Source: CAYFIW01 sp964500645 (lineage in GTDB: Bacteria > Chloroflexota > Dehalococcoidia > Lucifugimonadales > UBA826). Taken from it: DNA of 45,562 bases. Within the stretch, counting starts at the first letter, position 1. Each line of letters begins with the position of its first letter. The translations under genes and the position numbers were made by a program. The notes below the pieces were generated by a model. That model was given only the letters and a program-made list of their open reading frames with translations, was not told the DNA's origin and did no database searches. Below are positions 16,223-24,544 of this stretch, one piece after another. The DNA is taken from contig CAZCOH010000011.1 of assembly GCA_964500645.1 (NCBI GenBank), positions 1 to 45,562 on the forward strand. The letters are read 5' to 3'.

Positions 16223-17355
16223 GCTATTGTCGTGTCTTCTGTTTCTCCTGACCTATGACTCATAACGGTTCCCCAGCCAGCGTTCTTAGCATCATAGATT
16301 GCGATTAGAGTCTCGCTTAACGTTCCTATCTGGTTTGGTTTTACCAACACTGAATTCCCACATTCTTCTTTTATCGCTCTATTAATTCTTTCAGGATTAG
16401 TTGTAAGTAAATCATCTCCGACTATTTGTATTCTGCTTCCTAACAATTTGGTCATTTTAGTCCAATCATTCCATTCATCTTCTGAAAGGCCATCTTCTAT
16501 GCTCAAAATGGGGTAATCTTTAATCCAAGAATGGTAAAGTTCGATAATTTCCTCTGCGTCTATTATCTTGTCTTCGCGCTCCAAATTGTATTTCCGGCTG
16601 CTTGTATCAAATAGTTCAGATGCGGCCACATCAAGGGCTATGAAAAATTGTTCCCCCATTGAATAGCCAGCTCTATCTACTGACTCCATTATCAGGTCGA
16701 GGGCAGCCTGGTTTGAAGTGAGTTTAGGGGCGAATCCGCCTTCGTCTCCGACAGAGGTATTAAGGTTTTTTGAGGTTAGGATCTGATGCAGAGAGTGATA
16801 TACCTCGCATCCCGCACGGATAGATTCAGAGAAGGTTTCGAATCCGGCTGGCATGACCATGAATTCCTGTATGTCTGTTGAATCATTGGCATGTTTCCCA
16901 CCGTTGATAATATTAAGCATAGGTACAGGAAGTACAAATTCGCTTTCCATGTTCAAGCTTTCATATAAAGGTAGCGATGAGCTTTTGGCGTTCGCCTTCG
17001 CGTTTGCGAGAGAAATCGCCAAGATAGAATTGGCGCCTAGGTTACTTTTCGTCGATGTACCGTCAGTATCTATGAGTATTTGGTCCAAAGATTTTTGATC
17101 AGAAGATTCTATGCCTATTAAGACTGGCGCTATAGCCTGATTGATGTTTTCAATCGCTTTCAGCACTCCCTTACCGTTATACCTTTCAGGGTCTTTATCA
17201 CGTAACTCTAGGGCTTCAAATTTTCCGGTGCTAGCTCCTGATGGAACTGCAGCACTGCCTACGGATCCGTCAGACAGTATTACATCAGCTTCCACTGTGG
17301 GGTTCCCTCGGGAATCTATGATTTCGCGAGCTCTAATTTCAAAGATAGTTGCCAT
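16223..17355 (-). CDS. eno: Enolase, 3' part lost in assembly gap
   Basis: Enolase converts 2-phosphoglycerate to phosphoenolpyruvate. The visible 377 residues start MATIFEIRAREIIDSRGNPT and include SGASTG, NGGKHA, VGDEGGFAP, LSIEDGL, the catalytic-lysine region VLVKPNQIGT and the SHRSGETED loop. The C-terminal about 50 residues are in the N run. It lies 20 nt downstream of the LOG-like gene and upstream of gap, which makes a glycolytic cluster. Confidence 0.96.
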
Positions 17356-17375
17356 TGTTCTTTCCCTTTGGAGTT

Positions 17376-17846
17376 TCAGCCGCCACTCGCGGACGCAAGA
17401 GCTTTTTCCACGGCTTCTTTTTCGTTTTTACAATGAGTTAACAATGGATCTTGGATTCCACTCTTAGTGATCTCCCAACTGTTAAGGGCAAATATTGGTT
17501 TACCATCTGATAATGCATGTCCAATTTCAGATAATGTTCCATATGCGCCGCCAATAGCAATCACAGCAGAACCTGTTCTTACTACTACTATGTTTCTTGC
17601 GTCCCCTAGTCCGGTACATATGGGGATGTCTATCCACTGATTTGCCTCGTTTTTACTGAGGCCTGGCAGTATTCCGATTGTCGATCCTCCAGCAGATTTT
17701 GCGCCCTTACATGCGGCTTCCATTACACCGTCAAGACCACCGCAAACCAAGGTTGCTCCTGATCTGGCAATGAGGACACCCACTTTTTCGGCAATTGAAT
17801 AATTCTGATCTGTGGCCTTACTTTCACCAATTACCGATATAAGCAA
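17376..17846 (-). CDS. LOG/DprA-like nucleotide-binding protein (TIGR00725 type)
   Basis: The 156-residue protein has a Rossmann-like fold with ISVIGES at the start, LVCGGLDGVMEAACKGAK (33-50) and the phosphate-binding GGAYGTLSEI loop (about 108-117). This is the GGxxGTxxE signature of LOG-family and related YvdD proteins. True cytokinin-type LOG phosphoribohydrolases have PGGxGTxxE, and the missing proline fits the shorter TIGR00725 group of unknown activity. It sits 20 nt upstream of eno and is probably co-transcribed with it. Confidence 0.8.
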   Translation of the reverse strand: MLISVIGESKATDQNYSIAEKVGVLIARSGATLVCGGLDGVMEAACKGAKSAGGSTIGILPGLSKNEANQWIDIPICTGLGDARNIVVVRTGSAVIAIGGAYGTLSEIGHALSDGKPIFALNSWEITKSGIQDPLLTHCKNEKEAVEKALASASGG

Positions 17847-17964
17847 TTTACACCTTACACTTTTGCACTAGAAGTACTCCAGATTATATTATCGTACTCA
17901 TACTTGTTTGATCCAGAAGTACTTTAATCAAACTTATCGGAAAAGTAACAGGATTGAGACTAAA

Positions 17965-18795
17965 TTGACCACAATTTTTTTAACCGGAGGTTCTTCAGGT
18001 ATAGGAAGAGCAATTGCATTGCGGCTGGCTAATAAAGGGTTCAGAGTTTTTGCCGCTGGAAGGTCTGTTGAAAGATTGAGATCCTTAAAAGAAGAAGCAG
18101 AGAGTAATGGTTATACAATCACTCCTGTTAGATTGGATCTTGATGATCCAGATAGTTTGACAATGATACGGGAAGAATTTGGCGATCAAAAAGTTAGAAT
18201 CGATGTCTTGATTAATAACGCTGCTTTTGGTGTATGGGGTCCATTAGAAACGTTGAGTGATGAAAAACTGCGGGCTCAGTTTGAAACAAATCTTTTTGGT
18301 CTAATGTCCCTAACCAGGTTACTTCTACCAAGTATAAAGCTCTCATCACATGGAAAAATAATTAACGTTAGTTCGGTGTTGGGTAGATTTGGAACCCCTT
18401 TTAATGGTGCCTATGTAGCTAGTAAATTCGCACTAGAGGGATTAAGTGAGTCCCTCAGAATCGAACTCTCCGCCTTCAATGTGGGTGTGACCGTTGTCGA
18501 ACCAGGACTCTTTGATACAAATTTTAGTAAAAATCAGGTAGACGGTACCTTCCTTTCAGAATCTCTATCCCCATACCACGACTATATTAAGGGATATAGG
18601 GGTCGTAGAAATACATATAGTCGGCCAGGCAATCCAGAACAAGTTGCCAAAACTATTGAGAAAATAATTGACTCCAAACGCCCTAAGTTCCGCTATGTGG
18701 TAGGGAAGGATGCAAAAATCGCACTAGCTTTAAAAAATATTATTCCAGATAGAATATTCGCTTACTTTTTACGCAGAATAACCATGGGGAAATAG
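17965..18795 (+). CDS. Short-chain dehydrogenase/reductase
   Basis: A classical SDR oxidoreductase. It has the cofactor motif TGGSSGIG at the N-terminus, the NNAA motif, the catalytic Ser in NVSS and the catalytic pair YVASK. I place the start at TTG 17965 (MTTIFLTGG, 276 residues) with CAGGA about 11 nt upstream; an in-frame TTG at 17908 would add 19 polar residues before the fold, which is atypical. NADP(H) preference is suggested by AAGRS after strand 2. The substrate cannot be told. The stop codon lies in the stem of the following hairpin. Confidence 0.88.
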   Translation: MTTIFLTGGSSGIGRAIALRLANKGFRVFAAGRSVERLRSLKEEAESNGYTITPVRLDLDDPDSLTMIREEFGDQKVRIDVLINNAAFGVWGPLETLSDEKLRAQFETNLFGLMSLTRLLLPSIKLSSHGKIINVSSVLGRFGTPFNGAYVASKFALEGLSESLRIELSAFNVGVTVVEPGLFDTNFSKNQVDGTFLSESLSPYHDYIKGYRGRRNTYSRPGNPEQVAKTIEKIIDSKRPKFRYVVGKDAKIALALKNIIPDRIFAYFLRRITMGK

Positions 18796-18821
18796 CCCGG
18801 AGATGAATATCCGCCGGGCTA
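18793..18821. terminator. Bidirectional hairpin between SDR and mdh
   Basis: TAGCCCGG (18793-18800) pairs with CCGGGCTA (18814-18821), a perfect GC-rich 8-bp stem with a 13-nt loop, located between two convergent genes. The SDR stop codon TAG forms its first three bases. No strong T-run follows on either strand, so it may act by stabilising 3' ends as much as by intrinsic termination. Confidence 0.65.
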
Positions 18822-18830
18822 CAGGTCTGG

Positions 18831-19763
18831 CTATTTTGATTCTGCCATTATGTCTATCAATTCTTGTACAGCATCGGCTGATTCTTTAAGCGCCGACCGT
18901 TCTGAGTCACTCAGGTTAAGTTCAATGATTTCTTCGACTCCTGCTGCTCCAAGTTTTACAGGTACTCCTACATATAAATCATTGATGCCATATTGCCCTT
19001 GTAGGTAGGCAGTGCAGGGAAGTATTTCCTTCTTGTCAAAAAGTATTGACTCCACCATTTGAACTATGGATGCAGATGGGGCATAGAAAGCACTTCCTGT
19101 TTTGAGGTGTCCTATTATTTCCGCTCCGCCATCTCTTGCTCTTTGAACAATTTCTTCTAGTCTGTCTTTTTCTATTAAATCAGTAATAGGAGTGCCAGCA
19201 ACACTTGTAGTTCCAATAACTGGAACCATAGTGTCGCCATGACCCCCTAATACGTATGCAGAAACTGAGTTCACTGATACGTTTAACTCCTGGGCTAAAA
19301 ATGTGCGGTATCTGGCTGTATCCAATATTCCAGCCATACCAACTACTCTCTCCGAAGGGAATCCACTTATCTCTAATGAACGTTGAGCCATCGCATCTAA
19401 TGGGTTCGTAACGATTACATGAATACTATTTGGGGAAAATTTTGAGGTTTCGGATATGACACTGCTTATGATGTTCATGTTGGTCAAAAGAAGATCATCT
19501 CTACTCATGCCAGGTTTTCGAGCGATGCCAGAAGTCACTACCACGACATCAGAATCAGTAGTTTCTTCGTATGTGTTTGTCCCTGTGATCTGAGAGTCAG
19601 ACCCACTGATCGGCCCAGATTCTAGCATGTCCAACGCTTTTCCCTGCGGAAGGCCCTCAACTATGTCCACAAGAACAACATCTGCGTATCCTTTGTCAAA
19701 AATTCTCTGAGCTGTTGTGGCACCTACGTTTCCAGCTCCAACTACGGTTACTTTCTTTCTCAT
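18831..19763 (-). CDS. mdh: Malate dehydrogenase (LDH-like class)
   Basis: Mdh interconverts malate and oxaloacetate with NAD. The 310 residues start with the dinucleotide motif GAGNVGATTA (8-17) and the NAD-selecting Asp in VLVDI. The substrate arginines lie in RKPGMSRDDLL, where the second Arg of the mobile loop distinguishes MDH from lactate dehydrogenase. It also has VTNPLDAM and the catalytic His in VLGGHGDTMVP. This is the LDH-like tetrameric MDH found in Chloroflexi and alphaproteobacteria. It stands alone between intergenic regions. Confidence 0.95.
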   Translation of the reverse strand: MRKKVTVVGAGNVGATTAQRIFDKGYADVVLVDIVEGLPQGKALDMLESGPISGSDSQITGTNTYEETTDSDVVVVTSGIARKPGMSRDDLLLTNMNIISSVISETSKFSPNSIHVIVTNPLDAMAQRSLEISGFPSERVVGMAGILDTARYRTFLAQELNVSVNSVSAYVLGGHGDTMVPVIGTTSVAGTPITDLIEKDRLEEIVQRARDGGAEIIGHLKTGSAFYAPSASIVQMVESILFDKKEILPCTAYLQGQYGINDLYVGVPVKLGAAGVEEIIELNLSDSERSALKESADAVQELIDIMAESK

Positions 19764-20037
19764 ATATTCCTCATTGTGACCGATACTATAGTCAAATATA
19801 TTCGGCTTGTTTGTTTATAGAATCTCCTTATAAATTGAAATTAACACTAAAAATTATAGCTAACATCCGATCGGAAACAAACAATATGAATTTATCGGAT
19901 AGTAATTACGCCATTTTTAGGCATCCGTCATTAATCAGAAGTTGTTTTTACACCAGTATTTGGTTAATAAACAGACAAATTATGAAAAATATTTATTGTC
20001 TATATTAGGCAGCAACATTAACTAAATTGATTAATTA
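19764..20037. other. Intergenic region, no gene seen
   Basis: 274 nt of AT-rich DNA upstream of mdh and downstream of the small carboxylase-linked gene. It must hold the mdh promoter on the minus strand, but I cannot place one with confidence. The open frame crossing it on the plus strand has no family features. Confidence 0.4.
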
Positions 20038-20235
20038 CTACTTTCTACCTGTCCAACCAGTATTATTTCTTGTATAAAACGGGTTTTGGTTCCGCGCTAA
20101 ACCTAGTCGCCAGGGAGAAAGCAATCTGTCAAGGCTTGGCGCATCAACAGGTCCATTTTTCTGAGGCACGTAGAGTTCAACGTCAAGGTCTGCTAACGAC
20201 GGGTACCGGTTTTGTATTCTAAGCTTAGTTATCAT
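20038..20235 (-). CDS. Small protein coupled to acyl-CoA carboxylase (AccE-like candidate)
   Basis: A 65-residue protein whose ATG overlaps the stop of the carboxylase beta subunit as ATGA, so it is translationally coupled. I recognise no domain. The position and size match the epsilon subunit (AccE) of actinobacterial acyl-CoA carboxylases, and the C-terminal pattern SPWRL..AR...P......GW is loosely like the S-x-W...R...P...G-x-W end of AccE proteins. The N-terminal third (ITKLRIQNRYPSLADLDVEL) could form one beta-alpha unit. The gene is likely real because of coupling; the subunit role is inference. Confidence 0.6.
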   Translation of the reverse strand: MITKLRIQNRYPSLADLDVELYVPQKNGPVDAPSLDRLLSPWRLGLARNQNPFYTRNNTGWTGRK

Positions 20236-21794
20236 AAAGGAATGCTTCCATGTTTCTTGGGAGGTAAGTTATCTCTTTTATTAGCCAGCATTTTCAAAGA
20301 TCTAATTATTTTTTTTCGTGTTTCTGATGGCTCGATTATGTCGTCTATAAATCCCCTGCTTGCAGCTGTATATGGGTTCATAAAACTTTTTTCGTATTCG
20401 CTAACAAGTTCTAATCTTGTCTTTTCGGGGTCTTTGGATTCGGCTATTTCAGATCTGTGTATGATGTTCACAGCTCCTTCTGCTCCCATGACTGCGACTT
20501 GTCCGGTAGGCCAAGAATAATTTATGTCGCCTCTTAGGTTTTTACTACTCATAGCTACATAGGCTCCGCCGTATGCCTTTCTCGTTATCACACTTATTTT
20601 TGGAACCGTGGCTTCTGCGTATGCGTATATGAGCTTAGCTCCGTGCCTAATGATCCCTCTGTATTCCTGTGCTGTTCCGGGCATAAAACCAGGAACATCA
20701 ACGAATGTGATAATCGGTATGTTGAATGCGTCGCAAAACCTTACGAACCGAGCAGCTTTCACAGATGAATCTATGTCTAAAACGCCTGCCAAACGCTTCG
20801 GTTGTTGAGCAACTATACCCACTGTATCCCCGTCTAATCTTGAAAAACCCACAATAATATTAGGAGCAAATCTTTCATGTATCTGCATAAATTCTCCGTC
20901 GTCGACGATGGAGGTGATAACTTCCGTCATATCATATGGCCTGTTAGGATTGTCAGGCATGACTTCATTTAGTGACTCTACGAGCCTGTCTGGGTCGTCA
21001 GAAGTCTGTTTGCGAGGGGCATTTTCCATGTTATTTTGGGGCAAATAACTTATAAGTTCCCTCACCTTTGTAAGGCAAGTTTCTTCGTCGTCTTCAGAAA
21101 AATGGGCGACTCCACTTTTAACTGCATGGGCATCTACTCCGCCCAAATCTTCGTGTGTTACTTCTTCAAATGTGACTGCTTTTATAATGTCGGGGCCTGT
21201 TATATACATTTGGCCCATTCCACGAACCATAAATACGAAGTCTGTTAATGCAGGTGAATATGAAGCTCCACCGGCAGAAGGCCCTAATATAACGGATATC
21301 TGTGGTATGACTCCAGATGCCATGACATTTAAATTAAAAATTGCGCCATATCCTGCAAGGCTGTCAACGCCTTCCTGTATTCTTGCTCCACCAGAGTCTA
21401 TTAGACCGACTACCGGGGCACCGCTTTCAAGAGCTTGTTCCATCACCTTACATATCTTTGTGGCGACTACCTCGGATAATGATCCTCCGAAGACGGTGAA
21501 ATCTTGGGAGTACACAAATGTAACCCTTCCGTTAACGGTTCCATGGCCTGTGACGACTGCATCGCCAAGAAATTTTTGTTTTCCGAGACCGAAGTCGTCG
21601 GATCTGTGCAAAATAAATGGATCTAGTTCTTCAAAAGACCCATCATCTAGAAACAATTCAACTCTTTCTCTGGCGGTTAATTTTCCCCTTTTATGTTGTG
21701 CTTCTATCCTGTCTTTTCCACCGCTGAGAAGAGCTTCTTCTCTTTTTTGGGAAAGCTCGTCTATTTGATTTTGAGTGGTGCGTTTGGAAGGCAT
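20232..21794 (-). CDS. Acyl-CoA (propionyl/acetyl-CoA) carboxylase carboxyltransferase beta subunit
   Basis: The 520-residue protein belongs to the PccB/AccD5/MmdA carboxyltransferase family. It has two crotonase-fold halves with oxyanion glycines in GGARIQEGVDSLAGYG (N-half) and GGAYVAMSSK (C-half), and the acyl-CoA block GPSAGGASYSPALTDF. It transfers CO2 from carboxybiotin to acyl-CoA. No biotin carboxylase or biotin carrier gene is nearby, so the alpha subunit is elsewhere. AGGAG precedes ATG 21794. Sodium-pumping methylmalonyl-CoA decarboxylase alpha subunits share the fold and are the alternative. Confidence 0.93.
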   Translation of the reverse strand: MPSKRTTQNQIDELSQKREEALLSGGKDRIEAQHKRGKLTARERVELFLDDGSFEELDPFILHRSDDFGLGKQKFLGDAVVTGHGTVNGRVTFVYSQDFTVFGGSLSEVVATKICKVMEQALESGAPVVGLIDSGGARIQEGVDSLAGYGAIFNLNVMASGVIPQISVILGPSAGGASYSPALTDFVFMVRGMGQMYITGPDIIKAVTFEEVTHEDLGGVDAHAVKSGVAHFSEDDEETCLTKVRELISYLPQNNMENAPRKQTSDDPDRLVESLNEVMPDNPNRPYDMTEVITSIVDDGEFMQIHERFAPNIIVGFSRLDGDTVGIVAQQPKRLAGVLDIDSSVKAARFVRFCDAFNIPIITFVDVPGFMPGTAQEYRGIIRHGAKLIYAYAEATVPKISVITRKAYGGAYVAMSSKNLRGDINYSWPTGQVAVMGAEGAVNIIHRSEIAESKDPEKTRLELVSEYEKSFMNPYTAASRGFIDDIIEPSETRKKIIRSLKMLANKRDNLPPKKHGSIPL

Positions 21795-21946
21795 TGATTG
21801 AGTGACTCCTCATGGAGGTGTGATATTGGATGCCAAAATATCAGATAATAGTTAGAAGATACAAGGAATATTTGCAGCTATTTATCATCAATTAGAGATC
21901 ACTAATTAATGAAAAATAATTATTGAAACTTTTATGGTTAATTTAT

Positions 21947-22759
21947 ATGAATACTAATAGTCAATTTATTTGGGGAACGAAAACTTACGTTATGGGGGTT
22001 ATTAATGTGACTCCAGATTCTTTTTCTGGAGATGGGGTAAAAGAATCGGAAGCTTTGAAAAAAGCCATAAGTTTTGTAAATGAAGGTGTGGATATTATTG
22101 ACGTTGGTGGAGTGTCAACAAGACCTCCTTCTCTTTATGGACAAGTTGATGAAGTAGCGGAAGAAGAAGAGATTTCACGGATAATACCTGTAATTTCATC
22201 ATTGAGAAAAGAGTTGGATGTACCTATAAGTGTGGATACATATAGGTCAGAAGTAGCCTCACTAGCCATATCTGAAGGGGCGATAATGATTAACGATATA
22301 TGGGGACTAAAATTTGATATCCATATGTCTGAAGTTATAGCCAAAAATAATGCTTTTGTCGTACTCATGCATAATACTGAAACTCCGAATTACAAAGATG
22401 TGGTAGATGACACGGTTCGTGAGTTAGAACTCATGGCAAAAGGGGCTATTAAGAAAGGGATACAAGAAGAAAGAATAATCATTGATCCGGGAATTGGTTT
22501 TGGAAAGAATTGGCGCGAAAACCTTGAGATTTTGAGAAGACTTGAGGAATACAAAACAATTGGATTACCTTTGATGGTAGGTACTTCTAGAAAATCCACC
22601 ATAGGAAAAATACTTAATTTGCCTGTTGACGATAGGGTTGAAGGTACCGCCGCAACAGTATCTATAGCCATCGCAAAAGGTGCGGATATTGTTAGGGTCC
22701 ATGATGTCAAAGAGATGGTCAGGGTTTCCAGAATGACTGACGCTATAGTCAGAGGCTGA
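21947..22759 (+). CDS. folP: Dihydropteroate synthase
   Basis: FolP condenses p-aminobenzoate with 6-hydroxymethyl-dihydropterin pyrophosphate and is the sulfonamide target. All TIM-barrel motifs are present: VMGVINVTPDSFSGDG near the N-terminus, ISVDTYR, MINDIWG, LMHN, IIDPGIGFGK, MVGTSRKS and IVRVHDV near the C-terminus. I prefer ATG 21947 (MNTNSQFIWG, 270 residues); an in-frame TTG at 21923 would add eight residues. Neither has a clear SD. folK follows after 8 nt. Confidence 0.95.
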   Translation: MNTNSQFIWGTKTYVMGVINVTPDSFSGDGVKESEALKKAISFVNEGVDIIDVGGVSTRPPSLYGQVDEVAEEEEISRIIPVISSLRKELDVPISVDTYRSEVASLAISEGAIMINDIWGLKFDIHMSEVIAKNNAFVVLMHNTETPNYKDVVDDTVRELELMAKGAIKKGIQEERIIIDPGIGFGKNWRENLEILRRLEEYKTIGLPLMVGTSRKSTIGKILNLPVDDRVEGTAATVSIAIAKGADIVRVHDVKEMVRVSRMTDAIVRG

Positions 22760-22767
22760 TATTTGTC

Positions 22768-23256
22768 ATGATTAACACTGATATATACATAGGACTGGGT
22801 TCAAACATCGGCGATAGGTTGATGAACTTGAAGCAGTCTCTAGGGGATATAAGTAGATTTGCTATATTTGAAAAAGTCTCATCTCCTTATTTATCAAACC
22901 CTATCGGGTTTTCCCCTCAACCGTCTTTCATAAATGCTGTCTGCAAAGTAAGCACTGAGTTGGACTGTTGGAGATTTCTAGATAGGCTGAATTCAATTGA
23001 GGAATACCTTGGAAGGATCAGGCCCTTTAAAAATGCGCCCAGACTTATAGATCTTGATATTTTGCTTTGGGGGAATATGAATATATCTCAGCCAGGCCTG
23101 ATTATACCCCACCCTGAAATTGAGAAAAGGAGATTCGTTTTAGATCCTTTAATTGAACTAAACCCTTTATTAGTAAATCCAGCTACAGGAAACCTGTTGA
23201 CTAAAATCGATTCTCACTTAGTTGGGGAAACTGATTTGGTTAGGCTCAGCTGGTAG
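22768..23256 (+). CDS. folK: 2-amino-4-hydroxy-6-hydroxymethyldihydropteridine pyrophosphokinase
   Basis: HPPK transfers pyrophosphate from ATP to 6-hydroxymethyl-dihydropterin, giving the FolP substrate. The 162 residues contain GLGSNIGDR (9-17), the loop around SNPIGFSPQPSFINAV, the metal- and substrate-binding RLIDLDILLWG and IPHPEIEKRRFVLDPLIEL. It is in an operon with folP. A folB gene, often between folP and folK, is absent here. Confidence 0.96.
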   Translation: MINTDIYIGLGSNIGDRLMNLKQSLGDISRFAIFEKVSSPYLSNPIGFSPQPSFINAVCKVSTELDCWRFLDRLNSIEEYLGRIRPFKNAPRLIDLDILLWGNMNISQPGLIIPHPEIEKRRFVLDPLIELNPLLVNPATGNLLTKIDSHLVGETDLVRLSW

Positions 23257-23262
23257 TTAGAC

Positions 23263-23442
23263 TTATTCAATCTCGGATGGCATAAAGTCAGGTATTGAAT
23301 CCTCAATTTTATATATGGTTGCACACGATTCACATCGAATCGAACCTTTGATTATCTCGTCATATTCGATAAGTTCAATTTCAAGGGTTAAATCAGATTT
23401 ACAGGTCGGGCAGACGAGTATGTCCATGAGATCTTTTTTCAT
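23263..23442 (-). CDS. Trm112/YcaR-like zinc-ribbon protein
   Basis: A 59-residue protein starting MKKDLMDILVCPTCKSDL, with cysteine pairs CPTC and CESC spaced as in a zinc ribbon and ending IYKIEDSIPDFMP. This is the Trm112/UPF0434 (YcaR) pattern; these small proteins bind and activate methyltransferases in other organisms. The open frame extends upstream to 23532, but ATG 23442 gives the canonical family N-terminus; GGAG lies about 14 nt upstream. It is the last gene of the glyS-sbcD-tlpA-copD run. Confidence 0.85.
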   Translation of the reverse strand: MKKDLMDILVCPTCKSDLTLEIELIEYDEIIKGSIRCESCATIYKIEDSIPDFMPSEIE

Positions 23443-23476
23443 TTGAATTGAAACACTCCACGCTGATTGAAAGTCA

Positions 23477-23992
23477 TTATCCCTGGGTTGAGTAATAAAT
23501 GAAAGAAAGTAGATCTGATAATAGAAATACAAGCAATCCTAGAACTACAAGCAAATTGTACCCAGAAAGCATTCTAACCAATTTTACTTTTTTACTAACT
23601 TCCTGACCATTCTCACGGTTAGATGATAAGTTATTGTTTTGTCTTTTGGCTCTTATTATGTAAAACATAATTGCTACGAAGATGATTTTAATGCCTAATA
23701 CTAGAACATAATTGGCGCCAACTTCTCCTGGAGTTAGTCGGTCAAAAGTCATTATTACACCAGTTGCCAAAAGTACAAAAACGCATGTGTCCACTAACGA
23801 TCTGAATTCTTTTGCCACCCTTTCACCCAAGCCTTTGTTTCCTTGAGAGGAATCGTCGTGGGGGTTTTTCATGGATGGTTTCAATACTAAGAGCCAAAAT
23901 AGGCTGCCTCCCACCCAGGCTGCTGCAGAGACCATGTGGGCCCACCTAACGACGATTTTGAATACATCAGTAAAATCCACCATATCAATCAT
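23477..23992 (-). CDS. CopD-like four-helix membrane protein
   Basis: The 171-residue protein has about four hydrophobic segments (around 15-40, 70-90, 95-113 and 145-165) and an N-terminal RWAHMVSAAAWVGGSLFWLLVL. This H-x-(x)n-W-(V/I)-G-G pattern matches the CopD/YckC-like family of membrane haem or copper-linked proteins. Its ATG overlaps the end of the TlpA-like gene by 8 nt, so the two are coupled and may act together on the outer face of the membrane, for example in cytochrome or copper-protein maturation. That role is inference. Confidence 0.75.
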   Translation of the reverse strand: MIDMVDFTDVFKIVVRWAHMVSAAAWVGGSLFWLLVLKPSMKNPHDDSSQGNKGLGERVAKEFRSLVDTCVFVLLATGVIMTFDRLTPGEVGANYVLVLGIKIIFVAIMFYIIRAKRQNNNLSSNRENGQEVSKKVKLVRMLSGYNLLVVLGLLVFLLSDLLSFIYYSTQG

Positions 23993-24542
23993 CCGAGAGA
24001 ATTAAGTCGACATTTTCCTTTAACTGATCTGCATTTATCGCTCCCTGCCAAGTTTTGACAACATCACCTTTTGCATTAATGAAAAAAGTAGTAGGGAAAC
24101 CTGATACTCCATAAAGTACAGATATAGAACCGTCAGGATCTGAACCAACAGCGTAGGAGATACCTGTGTCTTTTACGAATTTCTTGCCATCGTCAACCGA
24201 ATCCAAACCTACTAATTGAATACCTACAACGTCTATATCATTTTTGTGTTCGTGGTATAGATTGTCGATTTCTGGCATTTCAGCAATACAGGGTGGGCAT
24301 GAGGGAAACCAAAAATTTAAAACCATTGGTAGAGATTTTCCACTTGTAAATCTATAAATTTCATCTTCAGAATAATTTTCGGTTTGATATAAAGTAATTT
24401 CAAAATCTGGAGCTTTTTGAGAAGGTTTCATGCCAGAGCATCCCGATATTGCCAATAGGATGAAAATGTAAACGACACATAGCAACACAGTTTTGGGATT
24501 TATAAATTTCGATAATGAATAATGCAAATGTTTGTTACCCAT
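23985..24542 (-). CDS. TlpA/ResA-like thiol-disulfide lipoprotein
   Basis: The 185-residue protein has an N-terminal hydrophobic segment (17-34), lipobox LAISGC with C35 as the lipid-modified residue, and a thioredoxin fold with active site WFPSCPPC (C82, C85) and a cis-Pro region near SGFPTTFF. It resembles membrane-anchored reductants (TlpA, ResA, CcmG) that reduce apocytochrome or copper-site cysteines outside the cytoplasm. It is coupled to the CopD-like gene downstream and starts 2 nt after sbcD. Confidence 0.9.
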   Translation of the reverse strand: MGNKHLHYSLSKFINPKTVLLCVVYIFILLAISGCSGMKPSQKAPDFEITLYQTENYSEDEIYRFTSGKSLPMVLNFWFPSCPPCIAEMPEIDNLYHEHKNDIDVVGIQLVGLDSVDDGKKFVKDTGISYAVGSDPDGSISVLYGVSGFPTTFFINAKGDVVKTWQGAINADQLKENVDLILSDD

Positions 24543-24544
24543 TT

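Noticed and set aside
15304..17355. Single 683-residue fused protein
   Set aside because: It bridges 100 N; the halves are incomplete enolase and GAPDH.
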